From Halomonas campaniensis (GTDB lineage: Bacteria; Pseudomonadota; Gammaproteobacteria; Pseudomonadales; Halomonadaceae): a stretch of 64,000 bases of DNA. Positions 36,218 to 45,849 of this stretch are shown here, in pieces. A program made the translations under genes and the position numbers. Position 1 is the first letter of the stretch; every line of letters starts with the position of its first letter. The stretch spans positions 67,442 to 131,441 of the forward strand of contig NZ_JPUA01000028.1 of assembly GCF_002211105.1 (NCBI RefSeq). The letters run 5' to 3'. The notes beneath the pieces are model-generated. The model was not told where the DNA came from and searched no databases. It saw only the letters and a program-made list of their open reading frames with translations.

Positions 36218-37690
36218 TCAGGCTTTGGCCTTCTTAAGCTGTTGACGAATCGTCACGACCACCACAAACACCGCCAGCGAAGCGAAAAGCCAGGTGATCG
36301 GCGACGACACCAGGATGCTGGGATCCCCGCGCGAGAGCGCAAGGGCGCGCCGCAGGTTCTCTTCCAGCATCGGGCCAAGAATGAAGGCGATTAAAAAGGG
36401 CGCGGCGGGAATGGCGAACAGGAACATGAAAAAACCAAATATGCCCATCGCCAGCAGTACGATGACGTCATACAGGCTGTTGGAGATAGAAAAAATGCCG
36501 AAGACGCATAGCGCAAGCACGATAGGCGCCATTAGGCCGGGGGGAATTCGCGAGATATGCGAGAAAAAGTGCATCGTTGCTTTACCCGCACCAAACAGCA
36601 GAACAGAGGAGAACAGCATGCCAATAAACAGCATGTAAACCTCATGAAGGTTGTTCTCAAACAGCATCGGGCCTGGGGTCATACCGTGAATCATAAAGGC
36701 GCCCAGCATCACGCCGGTAATCACATCGCCCGGCACGCCCAGCGCTAATAGCGGGATCATGGTGGAGCCACAGCAACCATTATTGGCGGACTCGGATGCC
36801 GCGATTCCTTCCAGTTCGCCTTTACCAAAGTTCTCGCGATTCTTTGAGCTACGCTGTGCTTCGCCGTAGGAGGAGAACGCCGCTGCCGAGGGGCCAATGC
36901 CGGGAATGGCTCCCATCACGACACCAATCATGCTGCCTTTTAGCATTGCCTTTAAGGATCGACGCAGCTCGTCTCGCGTTACGCGGTTATCGCCCAACTG
37001 CATGGGCTTATGGCTTTGGTTGTGACGAAAGACAATAATTTTAAGCAGCTCAGGGATCGCAAACAGACCGATGAGCACGGGCGCAACGGCAAGACCGCTC
37101 TGCATATCCACGGTTAGATCAAAGCGAAACGAGCCGTACATATCTTCGCCCACGGTGGCGAGCAGTAGCCCTAAGCACGCCGACACAAGGCCAAGCAGCA
37201 GCGAACGCCCTGACACCCCAGCGACGGTGGTGAGTGCGAATATCATCAGCATAAAGTATTCGGGTGGCCCAATACGCAGTGCGAGAAGCGCCAGTGGCGC
37301 GGCGATAAAAATCAGCGAAAGGTTGGAAATAAAGTCCCCGGTACAGGACGAATAGAGCGCCATGTTGAGGGCTTTGCCTGCCTTGCCCTGTTGGGCCAGC
37401 GGGTAGCCGTCAAGGGTGGTACAGGCGGCCGACGCGGTGCCTGGCGTCTTGATCAATATTGCGGATACCGAGCCGCCGTAGGTTGAGCCTTTGTAGAGCG
37501 CAACAAGTAATAAAATACTCGGTATCGGCTGCATATAAAACGTAAAGGGCAGCGCCAGCGTAACCGCCATGGTGCCGGTCATGCCGGGAATGGCGCCGAT
37601 AATCACGCCACCCCAAATACCGGCGGCCATGATCAAAAAATTCTCAATAGTGGCCACCGCCTGGAAGGCAACCAGCAGGTCGTTGAGCAT
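36218..37690 (-). CDS. tctA: Tripartite tricarboxylate transporter large permease TctA
   Basis: 490 residues from ATG 37690. An upstream reading to 37813 overlaps tctB and adds an uncharacteristic basic stretch. Around 11-12 helices. Family motifs: GGVIIGAIPGMTGTMAVTLALPFTF, YKGSTYGGSVSAILIKTPGTASAA, MGAIPGIGPSAAAFSSYGEAQR and TMIPLLALGVPGDVITGVMLGAFMIHG. It forms the Na+-coupled channel with TctB, fed by TctC. Confidence 0.95.
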   Translation of the reverse strand: MLNDLLVAFQAVATIENFLIMAAGIWGGVIIGAIPGMTGTMAVTLALPFTFYMQPIPSILLLVALYKGSTYGGSVSAILIKTPGTASAACTTLDGYPLAQQGKAGKALNMALYSSCTGDFISNLSLIFIAAPLALLALRIGPPEYFMLMIFALTTVAGVSGRSLLLGLVSACLGLLLATVGEDMYGSFRFDLTVDMQSGLAVAPVLIGLFAIPELLKIIVFRHNQSHKPMQLGDNRVTRDELRRSLKAMLKGSMIGVVMGAIPGIGPSAAAFSSYGEAQRSSKNRENFGKGELEGIAASESANNGCCGSTMIPLLALGVPGDVITGVMLGAFMIHGMTPGPMLFENNLHEVYMLFIGMLFSSVLLFGAGKATMHFFSHISRIPPGLMAPIVLALCVFGIFSISNSLYDVIVLLAMGIFGFFMFLFAIPAAPFLIAFILGPMLEENLRRALALSRGDPSILVSSPITWLFASLAVFVVVVTIRQQLKKAKA

Positions 37691-37715
37691 AGTGGTAAGT
37701 CCTATACGCGGTTGG

Positions 37716-38219
37716 TTAAATACCGATCGCCTTGAAAAGGCTGCCGACAGGGAAACGCGTATTGAGTGCGCTGGAGAAAAACAGGTAGAGAACCAGTGGG
37801 AGTGCGACAGCAACGATGGTCGCCACCACTTTATGGCGCCAATAACCGGTCAGTATCAGCATCGCCATCAACAACAGGATGCTCGATAGCAGAAAGCCGA
37901 GCAGCATCACGGAGCCGATAAACAGCGCAAAGGCCAGCACCGTCCAACCGAAGCGAGTGAGTAGTGTGGCAAGCGGCGTATCGCCACGTATTGAGCGGGC
38001 GTCTTCAGGGTCGGCGATGGCTTCGGTTTTACGTGAACAAGACAGCCCTACGAGCAGTATGCCCAATGCCATGCCGAGCATGGAAACCGTGCGTGGCCAC
38101 ATATCAGGCGGTGGCGCAAACCCGGGAATAAAGCGCGGGCGGGGCACATAGGCGGGTATCAGTAAAAACAGAACGATACCGAACAGCACCGTGATAACTA
38201 AACCGCGTGTTATACCCAT
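37716..38219 (-). CDS. tctB: Tripartite tricarboxylate transporter small permease TctB
   Basis: 167 residues with four helices (LVITVLFGIVLFLLIPAYV, TVSMLGMALGILLVGL, GWTVLAFALFIGSVMLLGFLLSS and VVATIVAVALPLVLYLFFSSALNTRFP). The last ends in the family R-[LF]-P-x-G motif RFPVGSL. Shine-Dalgarno GGAGGGGAC. Second gene of tctCBA. Confidence 0.9.
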   Translation of the reverse strand: MGITRGLVITVLFGIVLFLLIPAYVPRPRFIPGFAPPPDMWPRTVSMLGMALGILLVGLSCSRKTEAIADPEDARSIRGDTPLATLLTRFGWTVLAFALFIGSVMLLGFLLSSILLLMAMLILTGYWRHKVVATIVAVALPLVLYLFFSSALNTRFPVGSLFKAIGI

Positions 38220-38278
38220 GTCCCCTCCAGTGATGAAATGATGTAGGTAGTGACAACAACGTGGTGCTTAACGCTGAC

Positions 38279-39244
38279 TCACTCCAGATAGCCAAACTGT
38301 TCTGCTAAGGTGCGATAAAACTCGTACTGCTCTTTTGCGTAGGTCTCCATATCGACACTACCGATGGTGGAAATTGAGCCACGATCATCAGCACGGCTGA
38401 GCCATGTCTCATCCTCAGCCACCTGCTCCATCACGTCAGCCCAAGTGTTAACCACTTCTTCAGGTAGATCTGGCGGGCCATACAGCGCGCTCCAACCAAT
38501 CACTTGCCCAGCTAGCTCATAACCCAACTCTTCAGCAGTCGGCACGTCTGGGAGTGCTTCCATGCGCTCTGGTGAGAACACCATTAACGGGCGCATATCA
38601 CCGCTCTCAATATGCGGCATTAGCGAAGCAGCAGCGATGGCGAGAAAATCAACATGCCCGCCCAGTAGCGCCGTTGCGAGCTCACCGCCCCCACGGTAGG
38701 GAATCAAGGTTGCCGCTGTCAGCGGATCCATTTCTGCGTCAGCCAGTAGTGACTGCACGGTAAAGCCATCGATGGCGGTGGCGCCGGAGGCGGCATAGCT
38801 CATCGCGCCCGGGTCGTTTTCAATGCCCTCCAGCAAATCCTCAACGCTTTCATAGGGTGAGTCGTCGGCCACGGCAAGAATCATCGGTGTGGCTTCCAAT
38901 GGGCTAATAAAGGTGTACTCGTCCCAGTCAACGCTGCTGTTTTCGTTGACCGCTGGTGAGAGCGCCATACCGACGCGGGCTAATAGCAAGGTGTAACCAT
39001 CGGGGTCAGCCTGTACGACATCACGAGCGCCGGTCATCCCCCCTGCGCCGGCTTGATTAACGACCGTGACAGGCTGACCTAGATATTCACGAGCAGACTC
39101 CGCTAGCGCCCGACCGGCCAGATCGGAAGCGCCGCCAGGGCCATAAGGAACTACCAGCGTGACGGGTTCGGAGGGGTAGCTCTGAGCATAGGCGGTGGAG
39201 GCAGCGAGAAGCGTTGCTGCCGCTAAGCTAAAGGTGAGTTTCAT
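38279..39244 (-). CDS. tctC: Tripartite tricarboxylate transporter binding protein TctC
   Basis: 321 residues with a signal peptide (ending ASTAYA, about residue 20). Mature family motifs: YPSEPVTLVVPYGPGGASDLAGRAL, TVVNQAGAGGMTGARDVVQADPDGYTLLLA, PYRGGGELATALLGGHVDFLAIA and GWSALYGPPDLPEEVV. Ligand is probably a di- or tricarboxylate or aromatic acid; these proteins are hard to assign further. The gene opens the tctCBA operon opposite a LysR regulator. Confidence 0.93.
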   Translation of the reverse strand: MKLTFSLAAATLLAASTAYAQSYPSEPVTLVVPYGPGGASDLAGRALAESAREYLGQPVTVVNQAGAGGMTGARDVVQADPDGYTLLLARVGMALSPAVNENSSVDWDEYTFISPLEATPMILAVADDSPYESVEDLLEGIENDPGAMSYAASGATAIDGFTVQSLLADAEMDPLTAATLIPYRGGGELATALLGGHVDFLAIAAASLMPHIESGDMRPLMVFSPERMEALPDVPTAEELGYELAGQVIGWSALYGPPDLPEEVVNTWADVMEQVAEDETWLSRADDRGSISTIGSVDMETYAKEQYEFYRTLAEQFGYLE

Positions 39245-39268
39245 ACTTGTCTCCGCAGTGGTTGTTGC

Positions 39269-39324
39269 ATAGCTGTTATTGAATGGCTGCTACTTAATGG
39301 CTGCTACTTAATGGCTGTTATTGA
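39269..39324 (-). repeat. 14-bp tandem repeat in the tctC leader
   Basis: Four head-to-tail units: a partial AGCTGTTATTGA, then ATGGCTGCTACTTA twice exactly and ATGGCTGTTATTGA. It begins 25 bases upstream of the tctC start. It could affect promoter spacing or leader length through slippage. Confidence 0.8.
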
Positions 39325-39514
39325 AGGTCTGAGTAACGAGCATTAATTGAATCCAGCGCTTTAAACATAGACAGGTATGAAAAATGTTGCAACAATTCAA
39401 TTTAGTATTCGTTTTTGTTCTAGTGGTGAGCCAAAGTTGCAAGCCTATCGTTTATGAAGACTGTTTTTATCTGCTGACTATTTAGCTAAAAGTTACTAAA
39501 AAGAGCTTAAGGTA

Positions 39515-40432
39515 ATGAAAATAAAAGAAATTGAAGCTTTTGATGCCTTTATGAAACACGGCACTACAAAAGCGGCCGCAGAAACGTTAGGAATCAGTCA
39601 GTCAATGGTAAGCCGATTACTAATCGGGTTAGAGGATGAGCTAGGTTTTGCATTATTCAAACGTACCCGTAATCAGCTTTCCCCGACGTCAGAAGCCTTT
39701 TTATATCACGCGTCCGTATTGCGGCTGATGGCGAGTATTCGAGACACTCAAAAAGACGCGGATGCAATTTCTAATAACCAATTGGGCAGTGTCGTGGTAG
39801 CTGCACAACCCATTTTTTGCGATACCTTTTTGCTCGATGTGATTAAGCGCTTTAAACAAAATCACCCTCATGTAGGCGTTCGAGTCATCGATGCGGGGTT
39901 GCAAGAGTTGCTTAAAATGATCGACAACAATACCTGTGATGTGGCGCTGGGGATCACGCTTGAAGCCGACACTTATGGGGCCACCGCCAGTAGTCTTGCG
40001 CGTTGTTCTGCGCGCTGCATCATGCATCGTACGCATCCGCTCGCGAAGCAAGACGTTGTATCGATTTCTAGCTTACAAAACCAGACGTTCGTGGAGCTGA
40101 TGGCGGATAGTCCTTTGCGTGCCCGCGTGGACTACATTATGCAGACAGTGGATATAAAGAGGCATATTGCCGCTGAAATGCGCCATATGCGTGGGGTGTG
40201 CGCATTAGTAGATCGCGGAGTTGGGGTCGCAGTCATTGATCCCATCGCAGAGCTACTGCTGCAGGGAACAGCGGTTGTATCAAAGCCCATGGAGCCAACG
40301 ATTGAGTGGGAAATGGCCTTACTTAAATCTAAACACAAGCCGTTAAGTAATGTGGCTGAATCCTTCTGCGAAGAGATATACGCTGAAATTGATAGCTTGC
40401 ATCAAATGGGAATACTAACTTCACTAAAATAA
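39515..40432 (+). CDS. LysR-type transcriptional regulator, divergent from tctCBA
   Basis: 305 residues. N-terminal winged HTH IKEIEAFDAFMKHGTTKAAAETLGISQSMVSRLLIGLEDELG, linker helix and a periplasmic-binding-like sensor domain from about residue 90 (LGSVVVAAQPIFCDTFLLDVIKRF, CALVDRGVGVAVIDPIAELLL). The 270-bp divergent promoter contains the palindrome TGTTGCAACA (39385-39394) and another TTGCAA 50 bp on, possible operator halves. Most likely activates tct in response to the transported acid. Confidence 0.9.
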   Translation: MKIKEIEAFDAFMKHGTTKAAAETLGISQSMVSRLLIGLEDELGFALFKRTRNQLSPTSEAFLYHASVLRLMASIRDTQKDADAISNNQLGSVVVAAQPIFCDTFLLDVIKRFKQNHPHVGVRVIDAGLQELLKMIDNNTCDVALGITLEADTYGATASSLARCSARCIMHRTHPLAKQDVVSISSLQNQTFVELMADSPLRARVDYIMQTVDIKRHIAAEMRHMRGVCALVDRGVGVAVIDPIAELLLQGTAVVSKPMEPTIEWEMALLKSKHKPLSNVAESFCEEIYAEIDSLHQMGILTSLK

Positions 40433-40472
40433 AACAGCGCGACGAACATATGACTTAACAGGAGACCGCCCC

Positions 40473-41075
40473 ATGCAGCTCTATTTAAACACCTCTTCTC
40501 CCTATGCACGCGTTGTGCGTGTTTGCCTCTATGAAAAGCAACTGATCGAGCGCACTGAGCTTTGCTGGTGCGACCCTTGGGCGGCGGATAGCGAGCTTGT
40601 ACAGATTACACCACTGAGCCGTATTCCAACGCTGGTAACCGATGCGGGTGACGTCATCACCGAGTCGCTGTTGATTGCTCATTATCTGGATGCAGTGGGT
40701 GAAGGGCCGTCTCTGATACCCAGTACAATACTAGCTGAAACTCTGGCGCTGGCAGGTCTGGGGCAGGGCTTGATGGACGCTGCCTTTAACGTGGTGATCG
40801 GCCGTAAGCATGGTGGTAATGAAGTGGATACGACGCTGTTGGGGCAGCGCCGTTTAAAAGCGATCGAACGCACGTTGATAACGCTTAATGCCCATCCCAG
40901 CGTGCTGGCAGGCAGTGCCCAGCGCACCCTGGGGGCGATTACCGTTGCCGTGGCGCTGGCGTATATCAGCTTTCGCCTACCGGCCTTTGATTGGCAAAAC
41001 CGCTACCCGACGCTACATGCCTGGCAGGCGAAGGTGGTGGAGGGCGAGAGCTTCGCGCTAACTGAATTTGAGTAG
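40473..41075 (+). CDS. Glutathione S-transferase family protein
   Basis: 200 residues. N-terminal thioredoxin-like domain: LNTSSPYARVVRVCLYEKQL, PLSRIPTLVTDAGDVITESLLIAHYLD (cis-Pro and GSH-binding E-S). An all-helical C-terminal domain follows. The N-terminal SSPYARVVR suggests a Ser-type active site. A Shine-Dalgarno (AGGAGA) is present. Substrate unknown; it follows the LysR gene after 40 bases. Confidence 0.85.
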   Translation: MQLYLNTSSPYARVVRVCLYEKQLIERTELCWCDPWAADSELVQITPLSRIPTLVTDAGDVITESLLIAHYLDAVGEGPSLIPSTILAETLALAGLGQGLMDAAFNVVIGRKHGGNEVDTTLLGQRRLKAIERTLITLNAHPSVLAGSAQRTLGAITVAVALAYISFRLPAFDWQNRYPTLHAWQAKVVEGESFALTEFE

Positions 41076-41139
41076 GAACCCACTATTTCAGATAGCGCGT
41101 AAAGACTAGGCCATCGCGAGGTGGAGACAGCCCGTAGAT

Positions 41140-41916
41140 TCACCCCTCCCGGCGATAGATCAAATCCCAAACCCCGTGCCCCAGTTTCTCGCCGCGGGCT
41201 TCAAACTTGGTCAATGGGCGGAACGCCGGGCGCGGTACATAGGGGGCGGTTTCCGCACTGGCGGTATTGGTATAACCGGGCGCTGCTTCCATGACTTCTG
41301 CCATCCACTCCGCGTAGGCTTCCCAGTCGGTGGCCATATGGAAGGTGCCGCCGGGCATCAGGCGCGTACGGATCAGCTCAACAAAGGCAGGCTGCACGAT
41401 GCGCCGTTTGTGGTGCTTCTTCTTCGGCCAGGGGTCGGGGAAGAACAGCTGCAGCGTGGTCAGCGAGCCTTCGGGCAGGCACTGTTCGAGCACTGCCAGG
41501 GCATCCTCGCGGTAAACGCGCAGGTTGGTGAGGCCACGCTTATCGACTTCGTCGAGCAACTTGCCAACGCCAGGGGCGTGGACTTCAATGCCGATAAAGT
41601 CGGTGTCTGGGTGAGTCTCGGCCTGTTCTATCAGCGAGTTGCCCATGCCAAAGCCGATTTCCACTACCCGCGGCGCCTGACGGCCAAATAGGGCGTCCAG
41701 GTCTTGGCGACCGTCGGCGATGGTCAGGCCAAACCGCGGCCAAATCTCCTCTAAGCCACGGTTTTGTGCCTGGGTCATACGACCCGCGCGGATTACGTAG
41801 CTTTTAATGCCGCGGCGATGTAGCGGTGCCTCTGAGCTTTCCGGGCGAGTGGTGGTCTCAGCCGTGTTTTCGGGGGCGTCGTTGCTTTCGTTAGCGGCGC
41901 TTTTGGGTTCAGTCAT
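41140..41916 (-). CDS. trmB: tRNA (guanine-N7-)-methyltransferase
   Basis: 258 residues from ATG 41916. SAM-dependent enzyme making m7G46 in tRNA. Motifs: [21 protein letters not shown] at the start of the domain, [16 protein letters not shown] (SAM loop), [38 protein letters not shown] and the C-terminal [19 protein letters not shown]. An N-terminal ~40-residue acidic/Thr-rich tail is variable. It starts 15 bases after thiG, as in many gammaproteobacteria. Confidence 0.96.
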   Translation of the reverse strand: MTEPKSAANESNDAPENTAETTTRPESSEAPLHRRGIKSYVIRAGRMTQAQNRGLEEIWPRFGLTIADGRQDLDALFGRQAPRVVEIGFGMGNSLIEQAETHPDTDFIGIEVHAPGVGKLLDEVDKRGLTNLRVYREDALAVLEQCLPEGSLTTLQLFFPDPWPKKKHHKRRIVQPAFVELIRTRLMPGGTFHMATDWEAYAEWMAEVMEAAPGYTNTASAETAPYVPRPAFRPLTKFEARGEKLGHGVWDLIYRREG

Positions 41917-41931
41917 GGGGTCTCGAATCAA

Positions 41932-42741
41932 TTAACCGTTAATACGGCCAGCAAAAGGTGAAGAGGGGTCGGCGGATTGGCGGCGCGGCATACGGCCGGC
42001 TAAAAACGCATCGCGCCCGGCTTCCACGGCCAGCTTCATGGCGTTGGCCATGCGCAGCGGGTCGCGGGCGTGAGCAATGGCGGTATTGAGCAGTACGCCG
42101 TCGCAGCCGAGCTCCATGGCCATGGCCGCATCTGATGCCGTGCCAATGCCCGCATCCACCAGCACCGGTACGCTGCTCTGCTCAACAATCAAGCGCACGT
42201 TGTGCGGGTTCTGAATGCCGTGACCCGAGCCAATCAACGAGCCTAGCGGCATGATGGCGCAGCAGCCCATGGCTTCTAATTCGCGTGCCACAATAGGATC
42301 ATCGCTGGTGTACACCATGACGTCAAAGCCATCGGCAAGCAGCGTTTCGGCGGCTTTTAGCGTCTCGACCACGTTGGGATAGAGCGTGTGGTCGTCGCCC
42401 AGGACTTCCAGCTTGACCAGGTTGTGACCGTCGAGCAGCTCGCGGGCCAAACGGCAGGTGCGCACCGCATCTTTAGCGTTGTAGCAGCCGGCGGTATTGG
42501 GCAGCAGGGTGTATCGTTCGGGGGAAATAACGTCTAACAGGTTGGGCGCATCGGCGTCCTGGCCTAAATTAGTACGGCGTACCGCAAAGGTCACGATTTC
42601 AGCGCCGCTTTGGGCAATGGCGGCGCCGGTTTCGGTGAAGTCTTTGTACTTGCCTGTTCCAACCAGCAGGCGCGAGTGAAAATCGCGTCCGGCGATGGTT
42701 AGCGGGGTATCGGCTAGCGCTACATGCGTTTGTTGGGTCAT
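41932..42741 (-). CDS. thiG: Thiazole synthase
   Basis: 269 residues from ATG 42741. TIM barrel that forms the thiazole phosphate of thiamine from DXP, dehydroglycine and ThiS-thiocarboxylate. Motifs: [44 protein letters not shown], the Schiff-base Lys in [22 protein letters not shown] and [31 protein letters not shown]. Operon thiS-thiG-trmB. Confidence 0.97.
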   Translation of the reverse strand: MTQQTHVALADTPLTIAGRDFHSRLLVGTGKYKDFTETGAAIAQSGAEIVTFAVRRTNLGQDADAPNLLDVISPERYTLLPNTAGCYNAKDAVRTCRLARELLDGHNLVKLEVLGDDHTLYPNVVETLKAAETLLADGFDVMVYTSDDPIVARELEAMGCCAIMPLGSLIGSGHGIQNPHNVRLIVEQSSVPVLVDAGIGTASDAAMAMELGCDGVLLNTAIAHARDPLRMANAMKLAVEAGRDAFLAGRMPRRQSADPSSPFAGRING

Positions 42742-42751
42742 AGTGTTTCCT

Positions 42752-42958
42752 TTAGCCGCCGCCAATCGCGTGAACCACTTCCACTTGGTCACCATCGACC
42801 AGGCGGGTGTCGGCGTGTTGGCTGCGGGGGACGATCTCTTCGTTAATTTCGACGGCGATACGACGACCGCTAAGGCCCAGCTGTTCAACTAAGTCGGCGG
42901 CGGTGAGGCCGGTGGACAGCGTATGGGGTTCGCCGTTTAGACGTATCTGGATAGACAT
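42752..42958 (-). CDS. thiS: Sulfur carrier protein ThiS
   Basis: 68 residues from ATG 42958 ([14 protein letters not shown]). Ubiquitin-like fold; ends VVHAIGGG, the glycine tail that is adenylated and thiocarboxylated before sulfur is given to ThiG. It ends 10 bases before thiG. Readings from 43075 extend into the divergent promoter region and are rejected. Confidence 0.95.
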   Translation of the reverse strand: MSIQIRLNGEPHTLSTGLTAADLVEQLGLSGRRIAVEINEEIVPRSQHADTRLVDGDQVEVVHAIGGG

Positions 42959-43095
42959 AGATAGGCGTGTCTCATTCGTCGTGGCAGTTCGTTCTCTAGG
43001 GTATTCTCTATTGTAGCGGTTTCGCGCCGTGCAAGGTAAGCCGTAGGTGCAATCAGCGCGATGGATGCCAACCACAATAGGTGTAGGAGAGTAGC

Positions 43096-43491
43096 GTGCA
43101 ACGAACAGACAAAGTGTGGTGGTGTATCGCGGCGCTATCGGGCGCGATGATGGTAATGCTAGGTGCCTATGCCGCCCATGGCTTGGCGGCGCGCACCACA
43201 GAAACGATGGTGAGCGCTGTTGAAACCGGCGTGCGCTATCAGGCCTGGCATACGCTAGCCATCATGATCGTGCTGGTATGGCGCCAAGTGCAGCCGCTTG
43301 CCGGACAGCGTTGGGTGCTGGCGCTGTGGGCGCTAGGCATGTCGTGTTTTTCAGGCTCGCTCTACTTGATGGTACTGGCAGGACTGAATCTTGGCATTAT
43401 TACGCCTGTCGGCGGGCTGTTGTTGATGGCCGGTTGGCTGGCGCTTGGTGGAGTAGCTCTATTAGCGCCGCGCCGTCATCGCTCACCTTGA
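43096..43491 (+). CDS. DUF423 membrane protein (YgdD-like)
   Basis: 131 residues from GTG 43096 with Shine-Dalgarno AGGAGAG. Four helices: [57 protein letters not shown] and [23 protein letters not shown]. GAxAAHGL and the TP-x-GG motif are family marks. Function unknown. It is divergent from thiS. Confidence 0.9.
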   Translation: MQRTDKVWWCIAALSGAMMVMLGAYAAHGLAARTTETMVSAVETGVRYQAWHTLAIMIVLVWRQVQPLAGQRWVLALWALGMSCFSGSLYLMVLAGLNLGIITPVGGLLLMAGWLALGGVALLAPRRHRSP

Positions 43492-43601
43492 CCTTGGGGC
43501 AACACACAGGTTGTAAGCTTTATGCTTCTGACGTTTTTATGGCTGAGTGTCGCTTCGTGTTACTCATTATCTTTTCGCCGTTTCCATCAAGGAGGTTATT
43601 T

Positions 43602-44048
43602 ATGAACCGCTTAACTACCTCGCTAGTCCTGTCTGGTGCACTGGTTCTGGGGGCGGCTTCTGCCCATGCGGCACTGCCTGACGAGGCTACGCTGTATAAA
43701 AACCCCCAGTGTGGCTGCTGTGATGAATATGCGCGCCATCTTGAAGCGCTTGGCGTAGAAGTAACGATCATTGATGACGTAGAGCTGGGTGATATCAAGC
43801 AGCAGGCGGGCGTCCCCTATGGTTTAGGGTCGTGCCATACCATCGAGATGGGCGCGTATTGGATTGAAGGCCACGTGCCGTTGGAAGCGGTTGCCAAACT
43901 GTTTGAAGAGCAACCTGACGTCGATGGCATTGGCCTGGCGGGCATGCCCATTGGCACGCCGGGTATGCCAGGGCCTCAGGATGAACCCTATAACGTCTAT
44001 GCCTTTAGCGACCAGCAAGATGAGCCATTCATGACGCTGGCGCCGTAA
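43602..44048 (+). CDS. DUF411 periplasmic metal-binding protein
   Basis: 148 residues from ATG 43602, with Shine-Dalgarno AAGGAGG and signal peptide (ending AASAHA). Core: LYKNPQCGCCDEYARHLEALG with a C-G-C-C site, VPYGLGSCHTIEMGAYWIEGHVP, and GLAGMPIGTPGMPG. DUF411 proteins are thioredoxin-like and linked to copper and other metal resistance. Here it stands alone, with no efflux pump nearby. A reading from 43278 would start inside DUF423. Confidence 0.9.
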   Translation: MNRLTTSLVLSGALVLGAASAHAALPDEATLYKNPQCGCCDEYARHLEALGVEVTIIDDVELGDIKQQAGVPYGLGSCHTIEMGAYWIEGHVPLEAVAKLFEEQPDVDGIGLAGMPIGTPGMPGPQDEPYNVYAFSDQQDEPFMTLAP

Positions 44049-44332
44049 TGCTGTGCGCCTCAGGCTCGTTACCTGGTAGGCGCTTTTTGCGAAGGTTGCG
44101 GGTGAGTGCCACAACCGCCATTCCCATAGTTAGCATACGGCATCCACTGCCTGTTTTTGCGTGGACATAAAACGCATAGCCTAGCGTAGCAACAGCGTGT
44201 ACAGAGGATGCCATAGATTTTTTCAGAACCTTTTTATGCTCAATAGCCGGGTTGTTCACCTCAATCATGACTATGCTGAAGTCGTTACGACATCCATAAA
44301 ACGACAGCAATGAGCAGGGAAGGCGCATAGTT

Positions 44333-44899
44333 ATGAACCCACCTAATAGCGCTGAAAGGCATCGCGAAACCGCACAGAATGGCACGGAGCGCTCGAACGT
44401 CTCTTTAGTGGTCAATGGAGCAAAGCACCAGCTCGAACTGGATAACCGAACGACGCTGCTAGATGCCTTACGTGAACATTTAAAACTCACTGGCACCAAA
44501 AAGGGCTGCGACCACGGACAGTGCGGCGCCTGCACGGTGTTGGTGAATGGCGAACGGATTAACGCCTGCCTGACGCTGGCGGTGATGCATGAAGGTGATG
44601 ACGTGGCGACCATCGAAGGATTGGGAGAGCCCGACCATCTTGATCCCATGCAGCAAGCGTTTCTCGATCATGATGCCTTCCAGTGCGGCTACTGCACGCC
44701 GGGGCAGATTTGTTCGGCAAAGGCAGTACTCGAGGAGATTCGAGCGAACCTGCCCAGCCATGTAACGAGGGATCTGACCGCACCGATTGAGGTGACCGAC
44801 GTCGAGATTCGCGAGCGGATGTCGGGCAACCTCTGCCGCTGCGGCGCTTACGCCAATATTCTAAAAGCCATTAATCAGGTGGCGGAGGAGCACGCATGA
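44333..44899 (+). CDS. Molybdenum hydroxylase 2Fe-2S subunit (PaoA/YagT-like)
   Basis: 188 residues. Ferredoxin-type cluster ligands C59, C64, C67 (CDHGQCGAC) and C79; second cluster ligands C118, C121, C168 and C170 (QCGYC, CRCGAY). Both clusters appear complete. Unlike E. coli PaoA, no twin-arginine signal is visible: the N-terminus is a short polar tail. I infer a cytoplasmic enzyme. Its stop overlaps the FAD-subunit start by 4 bases. Confidence 0.93.
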   Translation: MNPPNSAERHRETAQNGTERSNVSLVVNGAKHQLELDNRTTLLDALREHLKLTGTKKGCDHGQCGACTVLVNGERINACLTLAVMHEGDDVATIEGLGEPDHLDPMQQAFLDHDAFQCGYCTPGQICSAKAVLEEIRANLPSHVTRDLTAPIEVTDVEIRERMSGNLCRCGAYANILKAINQVAEEHA

Positions 44900-45846
44900 G
44901 AGCCTTCTCCTATGAACGCGTATCTGATCCTGCTCAGGCGGCTGCCCGTGCCGCTGAAGTGCCTGGCGCCAAATTTATCGCCGGTGGCACCAACCTGCTT
45001 GATTTAATGAAGCACGAGATTGAAACCCCGCTGCACCTGATTGATGTAACGGGTACTGGGCTCAATGCTATTACGCCTACCCCAAGCGGAGGTCTGCGTG
45101 TGGGGGCTTTGGTGAGTAACAGCGCGCTAGCCGCCGACCCACGAATTCGTCGCGATTATGCGGTGCTCAGCCGGGCACTCGTCTCAGGCGCATCGGGCCA
45201 GCTTCGCAATAAAGCCACTACCGGCGGTAATCTGCTCCAGCGCACCCGCTGCCCGTATTTTTACGATACAGGGATGCCCTGCAACAAGCGCTCGCCTGGG
45301 GCTGGCTGTGCGGCACTCGACAAAGGCGCCAGCTCGCGTGGGCTAGGCGTTATTGGCACGTCAGAGGCGTGTATTGCCACTCACCCCTCGGACATGGCCG
45401 TTGCGCTTAGGGTATTAGATGCCGAAGTGGAAACCATCACGCCTAGTGGGGAGACGCGGCGTAAGCCACTGGATGCGTTTTACCAGCTGCCTGGAGACAC
45501 TCCCGAGGTAGAAAACACCCTGGAGGCGGGCGAGATGATTACCGCCGTTGAGCTGCCCGCGCCTGTTGAAGGCCGCCACGCCTATTTTAAGGTGCGTGAC
45601 CGAGCCTCTTACGCATTCGCGCTGGTCTCCGTTGCGCTTATCCAAACGCTGGATGGCAAAGGCCGTGTCGCGCTTGGCGGCGTGGCCCCGAAGCCTTGGC
45701 GCCGTGACGAAGCCGATGCAGCGCTGCCGCAGGGAGCTTCAGCGGTCATGAGCCGATTACTGGACGGCGCCCGCCCGACCCAAGACAACGCTTATAAGCT
45801 TACCCTAGCAGAGCGAACGCTTGCCACGCTGCTGGCTCAGGAGTGA
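44896..45846 (+). CDS. Molybdenum hydroxylase FAD/4Fe-4S subunit (PaoB/YagS-like)
   Basis: 316 residues, CO-dehydrogenase-flavoprotein fold: [19 protein letters not shown] and [16 protein letters not shown] bind FAD. Cysteines in RCPYF, MPCNK, GAGCAA and [10 protein letters not shown] match the extra 4Fe-4S cluster of the PaoABC subclass, separating it from ordinary xanthine dehydrogenases. Aldehyde oxidation with release of electrons to a ferredoxin or O2 is likely. Confidence 0.93.
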   Translation: MRAFSYERVSDPAQAAARAAEVPGAKFIAGGTNLLDLMKHEIETPLHLIDVTGTGLNAITPTPSGGLRVGALVSNSALAADPRIRRDYAVLSRALVSGASGQLRNKATTGGNLLQRTRCPYFYDTGMPCNKRSPGAGCAALDKGASSRGLGVIGTSEACIATHPSDMAVALRVLDAEVETITPSGETRRKPLDAFYQLPGDTPEVENTLEAGEMITAVELPAPVEGRHAYFKVRDRASYAFALVSVALIQTLDGKGRVALGGVAPKPWRRDEADAALPQGASAVMSRLLDGARPTQDNAYKLTLAERTLATLLAQE

Positions 45847-45849
45847 CCC

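Noticed and set aside
37691-37813. N-terminal extension of TctA
   Set aside because: It overlaps tctB, is basic and unlike the family; ATG 37690 begins the conserved LLVAFQAV region.
42959-43095. TPP riboswitch before thiS
   Set aside because: The gap is short and lacks a CTGAGA thi-box on the minus strand.
44029-44268. Minus-strand frame of 79 residues (MIEVNNPAIEHKKVL) in the DUF411/PaoA gap
   Set aside because: Overlaps the DUF411 gene end, no good ribosome-binding site and no recognisable domain. The 284-bp gap otherwise shows nothing I can name.
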